In this document: positions 22,175 through 35,815 of the stretch, piece after piece
Layout of the letters: every line of letters starts with the position of its first letter
Position numbering within the stretch: position 1 is the stretch's first letter
Origin: Manihot esculenta
Taxonomy: Eukaryota; Streptophyta; Magnoliopsida; Malpighiales; Euphorbiaceae
NCBI RefSeq assembly: GCF_001659605.2
Contig: NC_035177.2
Location: 2,666,611-2,730,610, forward strand
DNA: 64,000 nucleotides
Reading direction: 5' to 3'
Position numbers and translations under genes: made by a program
The notes under the pieces: model-generated
Seen by the model: the letters and a program-made list of their open reading frames with translations, nothing else
The model's database searches: none
Told to the model about the DNA's origin: nothing

Positions 22175-24495
22175 TGTAATACCCGGCTAGGCTCCGGTAT
22201 CGGAATTCCTACCGTCCGGTGGAATTTCGGATGTCGGGAACTTCTAGAAGGGTAAAGACATGTTTTATAAAATGTTTTCATGAATTTTAATGTTTTAAAG
22301 TATGAAACTAAATGAGTTTTTGCATGAAAATAGCATTGGAGGAAAACCCAGGTTCGGCCGCCGAAAGTCAAGTTCGGCCGCCGAACATGCATGCGTTTTG
22401 GAGGCACGTTAGGCCCCCGAAAGCATGAGTTAGGGACGTTCAGGTTCGGCCGCCGAAAGTCAAGTTCGGCCGCCGAACATTTGCATGGATGCGGAGGCAC
22501 ATTCGGCCCCCGAACGTGGCCTGGCCAGCCACTATATAAGGGGCACTTAGCCGAAATGGGCGAGCTTTCTCCCATTTTCGGCCACAGCAAGCTTCCGACT
22601 TTCCCTTTGCAAACCTAGTGTTCTTCCTCCAAATCCCCACCATTTTTTCTTGAGTTTTAAACTCACATTGCAAGTTTTGAACGTTTAAACCAAGTTTTGG
22701 AGCTTTGGGAACTCAGGAGCTCATTTTTTGTGGATCTCCAAGTTTAGGTCGTCTCCCTCTCGATCTTCAAGAGGTAAGAGCCGATCTTAAGCTCCTTATG
22801 TGTTTTCAATAAGTTTTATGCTAGATCGATGGGTAGAAATGCATGTTAGGTTATATGTGGAGTTATGGGTTAACCTTGATGTCTTGGACAATGTATGTTG
22901 TTTTTGTGTGTTTGAAGTGTTGTAGTTGGGGTATTTGGTGTTTTGAGGCCCCTAGGAACTTGTATGCATGTTTTAACTGAGGTATATGCATGATTGGTGA
23001 GTTTGGAGGCGAAAATGCATTTGGGAGCCAAGTTTCTGCCCTTCGGCAGAAACCAGGTTCGGCAGCCGAAGGCACTTTCGGCCGCCGAACATGGCTGGTG
23101 AGGCAGGCCTTTCGGCTGCCGAAGTTGCCCCCGAAGGGAGACTTTCGTCTCTGTCTGGGACTTTCGGCCACCGAAGGTGCCGCCGAACATGCATGAGTTT
23201 CGTCTCTGTCTGGGAGTTTCGGCCGCCGAAGGTGCCGCCGAACCTGCCTGACTTTCGGCTCTGGAGGGACTTTCGGCCGCCGAACCTGCCGCCGAAAGTG
23301 CCCTGTCCAGCCATTTCTTGCATGTTGTTATGTGATTGTTTCATGATGTTTTAGGGGGTTTTTGGGGAATATATTAGAGTTATGTTTATGTATGTTTGGT
23401 CCCTCATTAGAGTCCACCTGTGTAGGTTCGGACCCGAGGAACCGAGGACCCCAGCAGTGATAGCTGCTTCAGAGTATTGTCAGAGCTAGCCAGAGGTGAG
23501 TGGAACAAACCTTAAGTTTTAAATAAATGAAATATGAATTTTGAGCATGATCCATGCATCATGAATGCCATGAGATATAATAGGTTGTTTGCATTAGTAT
23601 TCACGAATATGTTGCATTGCATTTATGATGTTAATGTTGATGTGGATTGGTTATTGGATTATCCTTTAGTCCTTATATGATATGATTGATGTTATGGCAT
23701 GTTATGGTATGGAAGTCCAGGTTGTACCCATTCTACGTCCCTGGCACGATGTAAGAGAAAGTCCAGGTTGTACCCATTCTACGTCCCTGGCACAGTTGGT
23801 CCGTATGATATGTTATGATAAGGGAAAGACCGGTTGACCCATTCTACGTCCCGGCACAGTTGGACCTATGTAGAGGACTATAGGTGACAATACCATCCGA
23901 GATGTGATTTGTTGTGATGTGTTGCATTCCATGAAAGCATAAAATTTTAATATATTGTTTTATACTATTCTGCTCACTGGGCTTTGTAGCTCACCCCTCT
24001 CCCCTAACCCCAGATGTGCAGGTACAGGGTAGATCAGAAGGTTAGCCAGAGTTTTGAAGTATGTCTTATATATGTAATAGTTAGTTTGTGGACATGACAA
24101 TTGATGAAATGTAAAAATATTCAGAATGTTATGTAATGAGGTTATCGAGGATAGAGTTGTGCTTGACCATAATGTATTGTTAATCCCTTTTGTCTATACA
24201 TGATCTTATGTTATGATGTTTATGTAAACTAACTCAACACAGGCTGTTTTGCCTTTAAGGCATGATGAGATCCCACAGAGGGACTATGTTATGTATATGT
24301 TCAGGGTATGCACAGGTTGAGTTAGTTGATGACAGTACGTATGAGGACAAGTTTTAAATTTTTATGTATGATTGTTGATCATGTATGGGATTAAACAGGT
24401 TTACAGGTTACATGTCAGGCTTGCTACGGGTCCCGGCGGCCTTAAGTCGACCCGGATCCTAGCGCCGGTAACGGTCCGATTTTCGGGGCGTTACA
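22175..24495 (+). mobile_element. Solo LTR F (2,321 bp), TSD GTTTT
   Basis: A complete Tekay LTR with TG and CA ends and a perfect 5-bp duplication GTTTT (22170-22174 and 24496-24500), inserted inside LTR E. It has a TATA box at 22533-22540, a splice-donor-like AG/GTAAGAG at 22774, seven exact copies of TTCGGCCGCCGAA, and three copies of a repeat containing CCATTCTACGTCCC (23,712-23,858). With no internal region between two LTRs, it is most simply the product of LTR-LTR recombination. Confidence 0.93.
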
Positions 24496-24500
24496 GTTTT

Positions 24501-25484
24501 GGAGTCGCCTTCGGCTTCCGAAGGTGGCCTGGCTAGCCACCTATAAAAGGACCCATGGCCGAAAATGGGCGAGCTTTCTCCCCTATTTTCGGCCAACGGT
24601 GAGTCCATGCCCTCCCATGGTTGGTTTTGGTGATTTTTCTCAAATCTTTCAAGTTTTAACAAGTGGTTGCTTGATTTTTGAAGTTTTTGAAGCTAAGATC
24701 AAGTTTTGGAGCTTGGAGACCCAAGGAGCTAGATTTCTCCCATCTCCAAGTTAGGATCATCTCTCCTCTCGATCTTCAAGAGGTAAGCCTAGATCCTACC
24801 TTTCTTGTATGTTTTAAATAAGTTTTATGAAAATTTATGGGGTAGAAATGCATGATTAGGTTAGTTGTTTGTTGTTAGGGTAAATGTTGAGTTTATGAGT
24901 AATGTATGTTGTTTGAGTTGCTTTTTATGTTTGTGTTGGGGTTTAGGATAATTTGAGACCCCTAAATGCTTATTTGCTTGTGTATGCATGTTGTAGAATA
25001 GCTAAATGCATGTTGAAATGGTTTGGGAGGCAAATGTGCATGTGGAAGCTGAGTTCTGCCACTTTGGAAGAACTCAGGTTCGGCAGCCAAAGGGACTTTC
25101 GGCCGCTGAACCTGCCTGTGGAGGCAAGCTTTCGGCTACCGAACCCTACCCCCGAAAGTGGACTTTCGGCTCTGGAAGGAACTTTCGGCCGCCGAAGGTG
25201 CCGCCGAACATGCATGAGTTTCGGCTCTGGAACCACTTTCGGCAGCCGAAGGTGCCGCCGAAAGTGGCTGAGTTTCGGCTCTGGAGGGACTTTCGGCCGC
25301 CAAACCTGCCGCCGAAAGTGTCCTGTTTAGCCTTCCTTTGCATGTTTTCCATGATTGTTTTAAGGTGTTTTAGGGGATTTTTGAGGAGTTGTTTAGAGTC
25401 ATGTTCATGTATGTTTGGTCCCTCATTTGAGTCCACCTGTGTAGGTTCGGACCCGAAGAACCGAGGACCCCAGCAGTGAGATAG
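24501..25484 (+). repeat. Truncated Tekay LTR E, continuation
   Basis: Resumes LTR E after solo LTR F, with TATA at 24541-24550, the donor-like site at 24783 and an inverted-repeat cluster (about 25,078-25,315). It stops at GAGATAGCT, where other LTRs continue GCTTCAGAG. Here the sequence switches to the second copy of the AT-rich segment, sharing only CT at the junction. Confidence 0.85.
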
Positions 25485-27279
25485 CTCTGTTTTATTACAA
25501 ATTAAATTATAAAATTCTACTTAAATTATAAAATTCTACTTAAAAAAGATACTAAACCACAAGATAATTTTTATAATTATCTCTTAAAAATATATAAATA
25601 TCAAAATTACGGATAAAAAAAATTGGAACAAGTGAAATATATGCAAGTAAAAAGGATCATTGCAGTAAGATTTTCTGTTAAACCTATACTATGTTGCAAT
25701 AAAATTTCTTGGCTTATTAAAGGAAAAAAAACCCTCCCATATTTTGGATTAGAGAAAAATAAAAAAAATTAAAAGAAAAATTAAAATATTTTCCACTTTT
25801 ATGAAATTTTAAAAAAATAGAAGTGATATTCATGATACTTAACAATCACTTAAAGGAAGTAATATTCCGCTCGATTCATCCTCGAAAATCCATCCTTTGT
25901 TTTATAGGATGAGTTTCGGCGTGAAATTACCGTTATTAAGCACAACTCAGCGTATTCTTATTATGTCTGTAATCGCGGAATTACCAATTTATTAGTTAGT
26001 GATATCTCTTGTCACGCAATTGACACGTCACTGCCAAATTATAAAAAAATATCATATTTATCCCAACTTTCTTATAATATAAAATTAAAAGGATCACAGA
26101 GATAAAAGAACACTATTCTCTCACACTATTTAAATTCTAAGAAATCAATTGCATTCTTTCTATTTTACGGTTTACTGATTAAAATATTGGAATGACTATT
26201 CAATCACAATGCAACTTCATTTTAGTCACGTCAGCAATCTAACAATATCAGACATTAAATTATTTTATTGAGTACAAACTTTATAAATATATTGTGTGAA
26301 ATGTATATGTTAACACATTTATTTAACTTTTCATCATTTTCATATTTGCATGCTTTCTCTTTCAAGTTTTTACTTTTGTTTCTTGTACACCCAATTATAT
26401 TTGAAGCAAATTCTTTTTAAAAAAAGGAGTATTATTGATTATTGTGGACCCATTATATTATTGAATTAAATTTTAATGAAATATGAGTTTGTATTTACTA
26501 AAACCATGAATAAATTAATTTAAATATCAAATCATTTAATACAAAAATGTTAAAACAAATCTAAAAACGGTAATTTATATTTATATCTAATTTTAAATTT
26601 TGGACGATTTACCATAATTATAGTAAAAAAAAATTAAATTGAATTTGAACAAATTAATGATAAATTATAATATAAGCTTTAAAATTTTTATTATATAAAA
26701 TACCATATATAAATAACATATATTAAGTATTTAATCAATATTATAAATTATGTATATTATAAATTGATTTTTACTTTTAAAAATTTTGATTATTTTAATT
26801 TTAGTAAAAAATTCTGTAAAATTAAACTAAATCGATTAATGATAATAATATATTATTTTTAATAATATAGAAAGATTATATTATAATTAAAATTGAAATA
26901 TTTCAATTAAATTTTAAAATATTAAAAATAAAGTATAAAACATAAAAATATTCCGTTAAAAATTCAATCGGTCAAATTAAACTAAATAAAATCGGTTTAA
27001 TTCAAATTAATTTTTTTTCAAAATTGATTTATTTAATTTTTAAAAATATTAAAATTTTAATTTTTGATTTATTCGGTTCGATTTAATTTAAAACCAAACC
27101 GACCGAATACTTACCCGTACACGTTACATATTATTATAGATTTTCAGATTAAAAATAAAAATTTCTTTATCTTTTCTCTAATAGTCTTTTTCTTTTTCAG
27201 AAAAATGTATATTAATAGTGTTAACATAAAAAATTTTAGATTTTTAAATTTTAAACTAAAATATTATTTATCAAATATA
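25485..27279. repeat. AT-rich duplicated segment, copy 2
   Basis: The direct repeat of 20,183-21,889. It lacks LTR E at the GTGTT site and continues past it with AACAT. A 21-22 bp motif near 25,500 is doubled only in this copy. Non-coding. Confidence 0.85.
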
Positions 27280-27284
27280 CTATT

Positions 27285-29438
27285 TGTAATACCCGGCTAG
27301 ACTCCAGCGTCGGAATTCCAACCTTCTGACGGAATCTCCGTTGGAATCTGAAATCTCGGATGCCGAGACCTCTAGAAGGGTAAAACATGTTTTTACAAAA
27401 TGTTTTTCATGATTTTAATGGTTAGTTTTGAATTAAAGTTTTAAAGAAGAAAAGAAAAGAGATTGAGGGAAGGGCCCAGGTTCGGCCGCCGAACATGGGG
27501 CGGATGCGGAGGTACCTTTGGCCCCCGAAGGTGGTCTGGCCAGCCACTTATAAACAGCCCCCTGTCCGAAAATGGGCGAGTTTTCTCTCTCCATTTCCGG
27601 GCAAGGTGAGTCTCTGCCACCCCTTGTCGATCTTGTGCTTTTCCTTCAAGTCTCTCATGATTTTTATGAGTTTCTATCTTGTTTTTGAAGATTTTAAGCT
27701 TAATCCAAAGTTTTAAAGCTTGGAGACCTCCGGAACTCGTTTCCTCCTCATCTCCAAGTTTGGGTCGCATCTACCCTTGGTCTTTAAGAGGTAAGTGTAG
27801 ATCCTCATCTTCTCTTATGTTTTTAAGTAAGTTTTATGAAGGGTTAAGGGGTATTGATGCATGTTTTGGTTAGATCTAAAATGTTAGAGTTTATGTTAGT
27901 TTAATGGTAAATATGATGCTATGTTGATGTTTGTAGGGGCTTAGGATAGTTTTATACCCCTTATGCATGAATGAATGTGTATGCATGTTTTAGAATAGTT
28001 GGATGTGTGTTTGGGAGAGTTTTGGTGGCTGGATGGGCGAGGCAGAATCGGGTTCTGTCACCCAGGAAGACCCAGGTTTGGCAGTCAAAGCAAGGTTCGA
28101 CCGCCGAACCTACCAGGGGAGGCAGTTTTGGCCGCCTAAACTCGCCCCCAAAAGTTGGACTTTCGGCTCTGGAGGGGAGTTTCGACCGCCGAACCTGCCC
28201 CCGAAGGTTAGTGACTTTCGGATCTGTGAAGACTTTCGGCCGCCGAACCTTGCTCCCGAAAGTGCCTGACTTTCGGATCTGTAGGGACCTTCGGCCGCCG
28301 AACCCGCTGCCGAAAGTCCCCTGCCAAGCCTTCCTTTGCTTGTTTTCTATGCATATTTTTATGATGTTTTAGGGGGTTTTTGGGGAGATGTTTAGTGTCA
28401 TGTTAGAGTTTGTTTGATCCCTCATTTGAGTCCACCTGTGTAGGATCGGACCCGAGGAACCGAGGAGACCAGCAGTGAGTTAACTATTCCAGTGTCAGCC
28501 AGAGGTGAGTAGAACAGAACTACTTATTATTTTTTTAAAGTAACTAAACTTTCGAGCATGTTCATGCATCACGATTGCCATGTTTATAGGTTGTTGCATT
28601 AGAATTCACGAATATGATGCATTGCATAATTTGCTGTTGATGTGAATGGATATTGGATGACCCACTAGCCCTCGAGCAGGTTATGATATGATACGGATAT
28701 GGAAGACTAGGGCTGCCCATTCTACTCGTCCTGGCACTATGTAAGGGAAAGACCAGGGTTGCCCAGTCTACGCCCCTGGCACAGTTTGATATGTTATGTT
28801 ATGATTAAGCAAAATTCCTGAGGAGCTCCCATTGTGGGCCGGGCACTTGGATATGCAGAGGGTTACTGATGACAAGTCCATCCGTGATGTGAATTGTTTG
28901 TGTTGTGATGCATTTCATAAAAGCATATGTTTATAAATTGTTTTATTGTTCTGCTCACTGGACTTTAGTAGCTCACCCTTTTCCCCTAACCCCCAGGTTT
29001 GCAGGAGCACAGGTAGCTGTGGGAAAGTCATCAGAGTTTTGGTATAGTATGATGTAATAGAGTAGTAGTGGACATGCAATGTATTGTGGATAGTATTGTG
29101 CTTGGCCCTATTGATAGATTGTAATCCCTTTTGTACATGATCTTTATGTAAATATTTTTAATGATGAGATGTGTTGAACCAAACTTGATGTATGAGATGT
29201 TGACCCTACTAGAGCATTTGATGAGGGCTCTAGTATGGGGTTTTTATGTTTACAGTTATGATACATGCACAAGTCAAGCTTGGTATATGAAAAGTTTAAG
29301 TTTTTATGAAAATGTATGATCATGTATAGGATTTCATCAGGTATAACAGGATGTATATTAGGCTTGCTACGGGTACAGGCGACCTTAAGTTGATCTGAAT
29401 CCTAGCGCCGGTAGCGGTCCGGTTTCCGGGTCGTTACA
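27285..29438 (+). mobile_element. Solo LTR G (2,154 bp), TSD CTATT
   Basis: Complete Tekay LTR, TG to CA, with perfect CTATT duplications (27280-27284 and 29439-29443). TATA at 27548-27556, donor-like AG/GTAAGTG at 27791, inverted-repeat cluster at about 28,075-28,315. A solo LTR. Confidence 0.93.
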
Positions 29439-29443
29439 CTATT

Positions 29444-30399
29444 AATTTTAAGCAATTAATATTATTATTAATATTAATAAGAGACTTGTTCATTCTCTCC
29501 ATCCAATTATACCGTTAATATTCTCTAACATATTTCAATTTTAATTTTTAAATAAAAACATATAAAAGATTTATAAATATTGTTATAAAATATATATTTT
29601 ATATTAAATTAATTATTTATATAATAAATTTAAATAATGTGTACCTATATATAAAATTTCAACTTAACCTGAACTCGTTACTAGTGCTAATTTTCAAACC
29701 TAAATCTATATTACATCTAATTATATAGTACTCAAATCCTATGCAATGTTTGAATGGGAGAAAAATGGGAGAGGAAAGAAAATTATAAAGAAAATAAAAA
29801 TAAAAATATTTTCTTTTTTTTATGTTTAAATTAAAAAACTAAGATAAAAAGAAAATAAAAAATAAAAAATAACAAAAAAGTTACTATTTATTTTCTCTCC
29901 AATTTAAAAAGAAAGCATATGAAAATAGATAAAATTATAAGTAGATCTCTATAATTACTTACATTAATTATAAAAAGAAAGGTAAAATAGATATTTTATG
30001 TTTAAAAAATTAAACCACTTATTTAACTTACTACAAACTATATTTTTTTAGACATTTGCTCTATTTAGATATAGACTGAATAAGAATTATTACAAGCTAT
30101 ATTTTTTTGAGACATTTGAAAATTAAACCACATATTTAATATGAATAATTATCAAGTTATTAGATGATTCATATACATTTCATGATATGAATAAAATAAA
30201 TGTGAAAGATTTTGAACCGAAAATTTTGATAGAATTTCATTTGTTTTATCAACAGCATAACATATAGTATATATGAAAAATACATTTATAATTATATAAT
30301 ATCATCTGTCATTTGATACCATATAATTTATTAGCTAATCAAACATAACAAAATAATATTATTTCTCATTCTTCTAAAATTACCATTATATGTAATATG
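29444..30399. other. AT-rich intergenic DNA
   Basis: Low-complexity A/T-rich sequence with no reading frame or repeat structure I can support. Confidence 0.6.
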
Positions 30400-31074
30400 T
30401 AGGGGTGTAAACGAATCAAGCTGAACCGAGCTTTGAAGAGCTCAAGCTTAGTTTGTTAAAATTTTTTCGAGCTTGAGCTGAATTTGAGTTTTACTCATTT
30501 CGAACTCGAACCGAGTATTAAGAAGGTCAAGTTTAGCTCGTTTAGCAAATGAGTTTAGACAAGTCAACTTTTTATCGAGCTTAGTCTCGAATAGTTCACG
30601 AGTAGTTCAATTTATTTATATGTATAATGAGTTTTACTTTAAAACTAATAAGTTTAAAACTGAAATAATTTTAGTTAAATAAGTATATCTACAAATTAGC
30701 TCGTAAACTTATAAAAATGAGTTTTTAAATCTTAATGATCCAAATATATGCAAGTTTGAGAGCTGAATTTTAGAAAATTTAGGTTTGACTCATGAAAGTA
30801 TATGCAAAATTTGAGTTTATTTCTCTTATAATAATAATCTCAGCTTACTTAACAAGATTGTTCACGAGCCTATTCGCCAGTCTGCTAATGAACTCAGAAA
30901 CGAGCCAAGCTCACGAGCTGAATACTATGGAGTTCAAGCTTGGCTCGTTTACCAGACGAGCTTAAAAATTAAGTTTGAGCTTAGTCTGTTTAGAAATCGA
31001 GTGGAGCTCGGTCGAACTTTTATCGAACCGAATCTCGAGTAGCTCACGAACGGTTTGGTTCATTTACATCCCTA
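30400..31074. mobile_element. Non-autonomous hAT-type element (675 bp), 8-bp TSD
   Basis: Imperfect terminal inverted repeats, TAGGGGTGTAAACGAATC at the left and TAGGGATGTAAATGAACC reading in from the right, are flanked by the perfect 8-bp duplication GTAATATG (30392-30399 and 31075-31082). An 8-bp duplication and TAGGG-type ends are hallmarks of the hAT superfamily. The interior is repetitive (GAGCTC, CGAGCTTGAGC) and non-coding, so it must be mobilised in trans. Confidence 0.88.
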
Positions 31075-31082
31075 GTAATATG

Positions 31083-34000
31083 TTTAGCCCCTCTTTGGAT
31101 GTATACATAATTACAATTCTTTAACTTATATATTTTTTACGACAATCTCTACTTAATATATACATACTAAAATACAATTGTATGATGACACAGAGACTCA
31201 AAATAACTAGCTATGATAAAAACCTTGATGTCTGATTTTTTATCACCTCTATGATAATTACTTTATATATAACTGCATAAGGTAAAAACCAACACGCTGG
31301 ACTTATGCCCAGTAGGTGATTATAAACAAGTAATAGTATAGAATAAACATATTCATGTATATATAATCTTAAGTAAATACATACATATTCATGTATATAT
31401 AATCTTAAGTAAAGAGTTATAAGAATATAAAGTGTAATTAACATAGTACATATCATACTTGCCAAGATTCTAATATAAGATGTAAGTACAAGTGTGCACT
31501 TTTGTGTATGTTATAAATTTTCTTCAGAATCAATAAATTATCATTTTTTATTATAATTGCATATCTTATGTTCATATAAATTATCATGATTTAAAGTATA
31601 CAATTAATACAACCATATCAATATTCACGGATAAATTTACAAAATCTAGTATTAAATCTTAATTAAGTTATTAGCTCTTATAAACACATATCAGGATCGA
31701 CTAGGTAAATAAACAATTACAAGGGTAGGCACATGGTGCCAAATGGTAGGCTCAAAAGCCAAAATTACGGTAGCAGAACTCTGTGGCTATGTTTATGAGG
31801 TACATACCTGATATGTAACCTCAAATATAGATCATATAGCGTACTGTGAACTCTGTATATGTATATGGTATGTCATACCTTAAGCCAACTTCAACTCCTA
31901 CTAAGTTTACCAAGACTAATTATCTTTAATTCAATATATTAAATTGTTTAGAGTAAATACACATGTCATTTGAAGCCATTTCAGATTATTTTACACACAC
32001 ATATATCATATGCTAATATTAACAAGATGATAAATTCAAAACAAATAGTGTACAACTTTTTCGACTTAACATTCTAAAAAATACATTAAATTTATTCGGT
32101 TTTTGCAATCATACCACTAATAAATATAGAATAGTAAGTTTTACTCACCTCATAATGCACAATAAGTTTGGTTTGCAAGTAATCACGTGCACAAAGCAAG
32201 CACGTCAAGCAAGAACATGCATAATTTATATTGATTAAACAAGCATGTCAATCTTTATACATTCTAGTTCAAGAGAGGTTGCATTTTTTTAAACTTTGTA
32301 CTAAATTTTTAGACATCTTAAAATGCGTATTTATATTTTATCTTTTCAATAAGGTATAGTTCATATAATTCTGATCAATCTAGTTCATGCTATGAATTTT
32401 TATTTGCAAGCTGGTCAAAAGTGTTAATGCTAGTCCATTCCAGGTTATCAATTTTTTAACCCTATAAAAATTGAGTTGTTCACATAATTGCATATATAAT
32501 TGAACTTTTTATACTTCTACAAAGTTTTAGATCTATGTCTTATAGTTAATTTTTCAGTAGTATCATATTATTTTATTGAATAGAAAATTAGTTATGACTT
32601 AGATATTATAAGTTGTTTCGAATGTATTTGCTCTATACTAATTTCAATTTTACTCAAATTTTACACTAATTTAGATTCTGAATCATAATTTGGAATTTTC
32701 ATGAAAATTTTATCACATTGTCTTATCTTTTATTTGATTTATATTAAACTATATTTGAATAATTACACATAAAGATACAAATTAAATATCACAAGCTGCT
32801 CATATAGGACTTTAATTTGCCAAGTTAGGTTTTACATCTCTATACCTATTAAATATATTTTAATCCTTTCAATCATTATTTCAACACTCAAATAACACTT
32901 ATATACATTGCAATAATATTTTCAGTAGTTACATCTAAACTCTAACTAAGAATAATCATAAGAAATTTAAGAAAATTAGAAAATCAAGCAAATATCAAAC
33001 CTTATAGCAAAATTCTCCCCCTTTGCACTTCTACTCTTTAATTACCTCTTTTCCTTTTAAAATACCTTCACCTATATCAATATGTGTTTGAGGAAAAGAT
33101 TGCATAACTTGAAATTTAAAACTCTACAATTTAAATTTATGTATAGATAAATGAAAGGATGATGCTTTCTAGAGTTTTCTTCCATTACCTTTGATTTTCA
33201 AGTTTTGGCAAGTTGGAACTCTAACCTCTTCTTTCTCACATCTTTTGATATATGCCTCTTCTTTAGCTTTTGATCTTAGTATGAATTTTTATTTAGTAAA
33301 GGAGTTGATTTGGTGAAGAAAACAAAGCACTCCTTTGGTTTTTTCATAAAGAAATTCGGCCATGTTAAGTATAGGTGGAAGATGAGTTATTTTCTTTTTG
33401 TTTTTAAATTTAATTTTATTCTTTGACATATGTAAAATTATGATGAAGAGGTGGTGAAAAAATAAAAGGTTTGGATTAAGTTTGCCTTTTAAACTTTTCA
33501 AAATCATACTTTAACCTACTAAAGTTTGAAGCTTATTTCAGTTTAGTTTTTAAAATTTTAATATTTATAGATTGACCTACTAAAGTGACATTTTTAGTCT
33601 TTAGAAGTCCATTTCATATAGGTAAGAATGTCAATTTCAACAAGCACCTCAAGCGAGCATGTCGAGAAACCCCTAAGCACCTCCTGAGAGTGACTTATCT
33701 CGGACTCGCTGATCACACTATCTTCTATATTTTTAGATAAATCTATTTCTTTATTTGAGTTTTCTATAATTCAGTTGTTAGGACCTGAAAATATTAAAAT
33801 ATTATTATAGGTCATTTTACTTTAACTCTGTCTCACATATTTAACTCTATATGCAATACTAGATAGACCTCTAAGCACTGCTTTTGGAACTCTATCTATA
33901 AGCAAATTGTATGTCAAGTAGCTCAGAATAAGCTAGCACCTTCCTTAAATAGCTTGAGGTAAGTTCTAATTATGAATAAGCTTAACTCAAATCTAGTGGT

Positions 34001-34242
34001 GTCACTATTCCTAACTATGGGTTTAAGGATGTGACATATTTTTCTCTCCAGTATCCAAACAAAAGGAGGAAAATAACTTTTCAATAACATTTTCATTTTC
34101 CTTCCCTCCTAAAAAGATTCAAAACAAGGCATTAGTGTCAATCCATAAGTTGAAGCCATATCTTGGGTATGAGATAATTTTTTTTATCTCTAGGAAAAGG
34201 ATATTCATTAAACAGGCCATTGAAAGGTCTAAGCTTGCATAA
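31083..34242. other. AT-rich intergenic DNA
   Basis: No gene recognised. The only structure I can name is a two-copy tandem repeat of 36 bp (31,347 to about 31,417) with core ATTCATGTATATATAATC. Short open frames here have no recognisable domains. Confidence 0.55.
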
Positions 34243-34431
34243 TGAAGAATTTTGGGATGAATTTTAATTATATTTCAATTTTAATTGATCTTTGCAATAT
34301 TTGAGTATTTATACATAAAGAATCAACCTAAAATATGAATATTTATAATAAAAATTAAATCCCTATAATCAAGCCTAATTAGGATTCTAAAGATTTGAAT
34401 TCTCCTAATTAGGAATCTTTTATGTTGGTCA
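34243..34431 (-). repeat. 3' LTR of the copia element (189 bp)
   Basis: On the minus strand starts TGACCAACATAAAAG and ends TTCTTCA. Clearly homologous to 38,124-38,314 with many substitutions. Confidence 0.82.
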
Positions 34432-34445
34432 ATACTCCCCCTCAA
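34432..34445 (-). other. Polypurine tract of the copia element
   Basis: On the minus strand TTGAGGGGGAGTAT abuts the 3' LTR, the usual form of a copia polypurine tract. Confidence 0.75.
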
Positions 34446-34895
34446 GTTGGTGCATAGATATCACACATGCCCAAGTTGTAGATCAAGGTGTGATGGGTCT
34501 TGGTTGCTGAGCTCTTTGGTAAATACATCAGCTAACTATTCATCAGAAATTATATGATATAATCTCAAGACACCATTTATTAACTTCTCTTTAATGTAGT
34601 GTCAATTAATCTCTATGTGCTTCGTTCAGTCATGTTGAACCGAATTGTGAGCTACACTGATGGCAGCTTTGTTGTCACAGTATAAGAGCAGTTTGTTCCT
34701 CTCCAACTATTTCAATTCCTCCAACAATCTCTGCAACTATAGGATTTCACAAACACCTTGTGCCATCTCTTTATATTCTGCCTCAGCACTTTATCGAGCA
34801 ACAACACTTTGATTCTTGCTTCTCCATGTGACAAGGTTTCCTTCCACAAGTGTGCAGTAACTACTAGTCGATCTTCTATCATCAAGGGATCCAGC

Positions 34896-35815
34896 TCAAT
34901 CTATATCTGTGAATGCATGTATGTGGAGATGACTATGTTTAGAGAATAGGAGACCTTTTCCAGGAGCAGACTTTAAGTATCGCAAAATGCAAAAAATAGC
35001 TTGTATGTGAGGCTCACGAAGATTATGCATAAACTGACTGACTAAGCTGACTGCAAATGCTATGTCTGGTTGAGTATGCAAAAGATAAATCCATCTACTC
35101 ATCAACCTCTGATATCTGCTAATATCCACTGATTCACCAATCTCTGCTTGTAGCTTGTAATTACTTTTAATAGGAGTTTCTGCTGGTTTGCATCCTAACA
35201 TATTAGTTTCTTCTAAAAAATTCAGAATATATTTCCTCTGAGAAATAAAGATTCCTTATTTAATCTGACAACCTCAATTCTTAGAAAAATATTGAAGTTC
35301 TTCTGGATTTTTAATTTCGAACTCTTGAGCCAAAAGCTTTTCAACCGAGTCATCTCTTCAGTATCATTCCCTGTCATTACTATATCTTCAACATAGAATA
35401 TGAGAAGAGTAATTTTACCCTTGTGATGTCTAATAAATAGAGTATGGTCAACATTGCTCTATTGATAACCAAATGAAATCGTAGCTCTGCTGAATTAATC
35501 AAACCAAGCTTTGGGTGACTACTTCAACCCATACAAAGCCTTCTTTAGTCTGCACACACTTCCTTATATTTTTTTATCAGCAAATCCAGAAGAAATTTCT
35601 ATATACACTTCCTCCTCTAAGTCTCCATTGAGAAATGCATTTTTCACATCAAATTGTTGTAGGTCCCAGTCAAGATTGACAATGCAATATAGCAAAACTC
35701 TGATTGAATTTATTTTAGCAACAGGGGCAAATGTCTCGTGATAATCCACTCCATAGGTTTGAGTATATCCTTTGGTAACTAGTCTATCATCTGCTTTGTG
35801 TTTCATAGTGAACAC
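34896..35815 (-). pseudogene. Copia reverse transcriptase/RNase H remnants
   Basis: Two frames of one broken gene. The segment 35815-35564 contains LVTKGYTQTYGVDYHETFAPV and VKNAFLNGDLEEEVYI, the signature N-terminal part of copia RT. The segment 35201-34896 contains MLGCKPAETPI, TQPDIAFAVSLVSQFM and ILRYLKSAPGKGL, the region between RT and RNase H. The RT active-site block between them is lost in frameshifts and stops. Confidence 0.85.

Noticed and set aside
33289..33507. 72-codon minus-strand frame in the AT-rich intergenic region
   Set aside because: Lys/Phe/Leu-rich composition typical of chance frames in A/T-rich DNA; no domain, no neighbouring exon-like sequence.
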